This document shows, in pieces, positions 61,348 through 64,000 of a stretch of DNA of 64,000 bases (the first letter of the stretch is position 1; every line of letters starts with the position of its first letter). The translations under genes and the position numbers were made by a program. The notes under the pieces are model-generated. The model saw only the letters and a program-made list of their open reading frames with translations, was not told the origin of the DNA and searched no databases. The stretch is from Desulfobacterium sp. (GTDB lineage Bacteria; Desulfobacterota; Desulfobacteria; Desulfobacterales; Desulfobacteraceae): positions 124,001 through 188,000 of the forward strand of contig JAEINR010000001.1 of NCBI GenBank assembly GCA_016342325.1, written 5' to 3'.

Positions 61348-63076
61348 GGAAAAAGCCTGCAACAAACCGCGAATCAAGGGATTCGGGTGAAACTGCGCCA
61401 TACTCATCTTCAAGCCAGTCAAAGATCGCCTTAAACACGCTCCCCAGTTTTGCACCGATATCCTTGAGTTCCATCCCGGTCTCCTGGCCAAGCCACAGCA
61501 AAAAGTCCTCCCTTTTGAACCCGTCGATGATGCCCCGCTCTTCCCCGGAAAACAGCGCCGTAAAAAAAGGAGTAAAAACCGATAACTCAATGGGTGCAAG
61601 GGAAAAATCAAGATCGAGTCGATTTCTTGCCCACAGGGTGAGAAGAAGACTCTTAAAGGTGAGAACCCCCTTGACAAAACTTGTAATATCGGGATCCAAG
61701 CGGCTGATCAGCCGATCCATCTCAATGATCCGGTCGAGGTTATCCTGGCTTTCCCGAATTTCCAGGACCGAGGAAAACGCCCGGTAAAGTACCCCGGTTC
61801 GGTAGTTGTCAAAGTAGAGGGGCCTGTCAAGCAGGAGTCCGCCCACAAGGCCGAGCCATTCTTCCTCAAAAAAGCTCAAGGGCAGTTTACTTGCAACAAG
61901 CCAGCTATTTTCATGCCATTGCCTGGTCTTGGTCTTCAGGGTCATGCCGGCCCAGGAGCCTGTCCTGAACAGATCTTCCAACCGATACCGGGCGATGATG
62001 GCGGCGCCGTCGGCAGGGGTGCAACGGGCCTCCTCCCCGTGGATGATCTCCATGCCCAGGCTAAGGTAAGCACACCCTTTTTGAACCACCAACTCAAGAT
62101 CCTGCTTTTCCCGCACCACCCGTCGGTCCGCCGAGGTAACTCGGTTCACAAGGGAGGCGAATTCAGCCTGGAGGTTGAGGAGCATGGCAGGGTCCACACT
62201 GGCAAGGGACCTTGCAAACAATGTATCGTCCACCAGCATGGTCGAGGGGTAAAGGGGGGGCAGCGGGTATTCGGTGCCAAAAAGCGGTTTTGTCAGGTCA
62301 TGGCCGTGCCTTGGCACAAGATCGGAGGGCTCCTGGGGCTGGTAGATCCCCATGGCTTCGTGGGGGGGAAGGAATCCCTTTTCAGCCAGACGAACCGCCT
62401 TCAGGCGGAACTGCTCCTCCTCGACCTCCGAAGGAATGACCGACTGGGCCTCAAGCAGCACCCCGTGGTACACGGAAAGATCCATGTCCGCCACCGTGTT
62501 GAGCATATTCATGATCAGCTCTTCGGCAGCCTCCCTGGCCTTTGCAAGCTCGGCACCGCCCTCTTTTTCAAGCAGGGTTTTGGGAATCTCCGGAAACCGG
62601 ACATAAAAGAGGGTGTCAATCTCCTGGAAACCGTCTGGGAAATCCGCCGGGTCCTCATCATGCTCCCGGACCCTCAGCTCCAGGTTTTTAAAGAGATAGT
62701 GCTCGAAGAATTCGGTTTTCTCCTTGATCATCCAGCGCACAAGTCGCTCGGGATCGGCCTGAAAGAGGAGCTCCAGGGTCTTTGTCACCATGGGAAGATT
62801 GACCCTGTCTCCCTCCCAGGTCTCCACATCCAGGAGATACTCCCACTGTTCAAAGGAGGCCATGGCAAGGATGGGCAGAAAATCGGCACCCCCTATTTTG
62901 TGCATGAGAAAGTGAAGATCCTGCTCTGGAAAGCTCTGGACAAGGGTGGCGGGCATGGGTGACTCCAGTATGGCATCCAAAGCCTTTTCCGATTGAAGTG
63001 CCAGGAGGTCCTGACGAATACCTGCAAGTTGTTTTTCTTTTTTTATCTGGTTGGCTAACTTATACTCATTGGTCAT
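61337..63076 (-). CDS. Conserved protein of unknown function (DUF6178-like)
   Basis: The 579-residue protein is soluble and mostly helical, with recurring segments such as LLDVETWEGDRVNLPMV and WLVASKLPLSFFEEEWLGLV. It resembles the DUF6178 family of deltaproteobacterial proteins, but I cannot confirm this. It overlaps the tail of the metallo-hydrolase by 11 bases and starts 1 base after the AmpG-like gene, so it is probably in one operon with the transporter. No function can be assigned. Confidence 0.6.
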   Translation of the reverse strand: MTNEYKLANQIKKEKQLAGIRQDLLALQSEKALDAILESPMPATLVQSFPEQDLHFLMHKIGGADFLPILAMASFEQWEYLLDVETWEGDRVNLPMVTKTLELLFQADPERLVRWMIKEKTEFFEHYLFKNLELRVREHDEDPADFPDGFQEIDTLFYVRFPEIPKTLLEKEGGAELAKAREAAEELIMNMLNTVADMDLSVYHGVLLEAQSVIPSEVEEEQFRLKAVRLAEKGFLPPHEAMGIYQPQEPSDLVPRHGHDLTKPLFGTEYPLPPLYPSTMLVDDTLFARSLASVDPAMLLNLQAEFASLVNRVTSADRRVVREKQDLELVVQKGCAYLSLGMEIIHGEEARCTPADGAAIIARYRLEDLFRTGSWAGMTLKTKTRQWHENSWLVASKLPLSFFEEEWLGLVGGLLLDRPLYFDNYRTGVLYRAFSSVLEIRESQDNLDRIIEMDRLISRLDPDITSFVKGVLTFKSLLLTLWARNRLDLDFSLAPIELSVFTPFFTALFSGEERGIIDGFKREDFLLWLGQETGMELKDIGAKLGSVFKAIFDWLEDEYGAVSPESLDSRFVAGFFLKE

Positions 63077-63077
63077 C

Positions 63078-64000
63078 TTAAAGATCCCTTTTCCATGGAG
63101 CGCATTTTAACAAAAGAAGCATACCCGGCAGTGCCGCCAGCGTACAGGCAATAAAAAACCCCTCCCACCCGAGGTATTTAGCAAAAAATCCCGTGGGCGC
63201 CGCCGCCATCACCCGGGGGATACCCATGAGGCTCGACAGCAGGGCGTACTGGGTTGCCGTGAACCGTCTATCGGTCATGGATGCCATAAAAGCGACATAG
63301 GCAGCTGTTCCCATGCCGGCGGACAGGTTTTCAAAGGTGATCACCCCCGTCAGCAGGGGAAGGCTGTGACCCACAATGGCAAGCCAGGCAAAACCTGCGG
63401 TGGACAGGGCCTGGAGCGCCCCAAACACCCACAAGCTCCTGTTGATTCCAATTCTAAGCATCAGGAGCCCGCCTGTAAAGGTCCCGATCAGGGTGGCCCA
63501 GAAACCGAACAGCTTGACCACGCTCCCGATCTCGGACATGGAAAACCCCATGTCCAGATAAAACGGAATGGTCATGGCCGAGGCCATGGTGTCCCCGATC
63601 TTGTAGAACAGAATGAAGACAAGGATGGTCACGGCCCCGTTCCTGGAGAAATACTCCTTAAGGGGCTCCACAACCGCCTGGGAAAGGGTTGTGGGCTTTC
63701 CCGGAACCTCCCGGGGTTCAGGGGTCAAAACCGTGACGACAATCCCCGGCACAAGGGAAAGGGCCATGAGGGCGTACACCATGGAAAAGGGGATGTGGTC
63801 GGCCAGGATCAGCCCGCCTCCCGAGGCAAGGAGCATGCCGAGCCTGTATCCGTAGATGTACATGGAGGATCCAAGGCCCAGCTCCGCGTCGGTGAGATCC
63901 TCCCGCCGGTAGGCATCCACCACAATATCCTGGGACGCACTGAAAAAGGTGACCACAAAGGCCACAAGGGCCACCAGCCAGGGAAACCTGGCCGGCTGGG
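63078..64000 (-). CDS. AmpG-like MFS transporter (N-terminus outside window)
   Basis: The gene is cut by the window end; 307 residues are visible. FSASQDIVVDAYRRE near the start of the visible part is the AmpG signature (SQDI-DAYR), and about nine membrane helices follow. AmpG imports anhydro-muropeptides from peptidoglycan recycling. The reading frame is open to base 64000 without a convincing start, so the first two or three helices lie outside. It is followed by the DUF6178-like gene with a 1-base gap. Confidence 0.82.
   Translation of the reverse strand, partial: QPARFPWLVALVAFVVTFFSASQDIVVDAYRREDLTDAELGLGSSMYIYGYRLGMLLASGGGLILADHIPFSMVYALMALSLVPGIVVTVLTPEPREVPGKPTTLSQAVVEPLKEYFSRNGAVTILVFILFYKIGDTMASAMTIPFYLDMGFSMSEIGSVVKLFGFWATLIGTFTGGLLMLRIGINRSLWVFGALQALSTAGFAWLAIVGHSLPLLTGVITFENLSAGMGTAAYVAFMASMTDRRFTATQYALLSSLMGIPRVMAAAPTGFFAKYLGWEGFFIACTLAALPGMLLLLKCAPWKRDL

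Overview
The window is almost entirely one flagellar gene super-cluster of a Gram-negative bacterium, most likely a sulfate-reducing deltaproteobacterium (Desulfobacterota, Desulfobacteraceae-like). The evidence is a complete L/P-ring set (flgH, flgI, flgA), the csrA-fliW pair, polar-flagellum regulators flhF/flhG, sigma-54 activators, a DUF6178-like protein, and very large axial proteins. The species assignment is inference; no rRNA or taxonomic marker is present.

Layout. Bases 1-6343 (+ strand): a partial unknown gene, then flagellin fliC, and fliD-fliS-fliT-like-flaG. Bases 6366-13452 (-): flgN-flgK-flgL-csrA-fliW. Bases 13628-18389 (-): flgF-flgG-flgA-flgH-flgI-flgJ. Bases 18693-33817 (-): fliL-fliM-fliN-fliO-fliP-fliQ-fliR-flhB-flhA-flhF-flhG-fliA, followed by five accessory genes (a FliL-like multi-motif protein, two small conserved genes, a second FliK-like gene and an FlhB C-terminal homologue). 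Bases 34080-39858 (-): fliK-flgD-flgE. Bases 40108-47506 (-): flgB-flgC-fliE-fliF-fliG-fliH-fliI-fliJ-motE-like. Bases 47586-55710 (-): an AMIN/TPR-like protein and a sigma-54 response regulator, then HD-GYP, PilZ, CheX, CheY and a receiver-less sigma-54 activator. From 55965 the window leaves the flagellar region: Lrp-lysA, nadE, a crotonase, a metallo-hydrolase, a DUF6178-like protein and the 3' part of an AmpG-like transporter.

Control can be read from the DNA. Six -24/-12 (sigma-54) promoters precede flgN, flgF, fliL, fliK, flgB and the TPR gene. Two near-identical sigma-28 promoters precede fliC and fliD, and the matching sigma factor FliA is encoded at 23533-24312. The fliC leader has GGA sites fitting CsrA control, with csrA and fliW encoded nearby. 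So early/middle basal-body genes look FlgR/sigma-54 driven and filament genes FliA driven with post-transcriptional CsrA-FliW control. No flgM, motA/motB, cheA or cognate histidine kinase is visible.

The most unusual item is the 652-residue protein at 21557-23515. Its membrane-anchored C-terminal part resembles FliL, and its cytoplasmic tail carries twelve copies of a SQDDIDxLL-type motif, which is the CheY-binding peptide normally found once at the start of FliM. It could gather CheY at the motor. Other notable points are a ~110-residue module shared by FliD and FlgL, oversized FliC/FlgK/FlgE, an altered FlhB cleavage motif (NPTR) with a separate FlhB C-terminal homologue, and two 73-bp perfect-palindrome repeats with a compensated base change.
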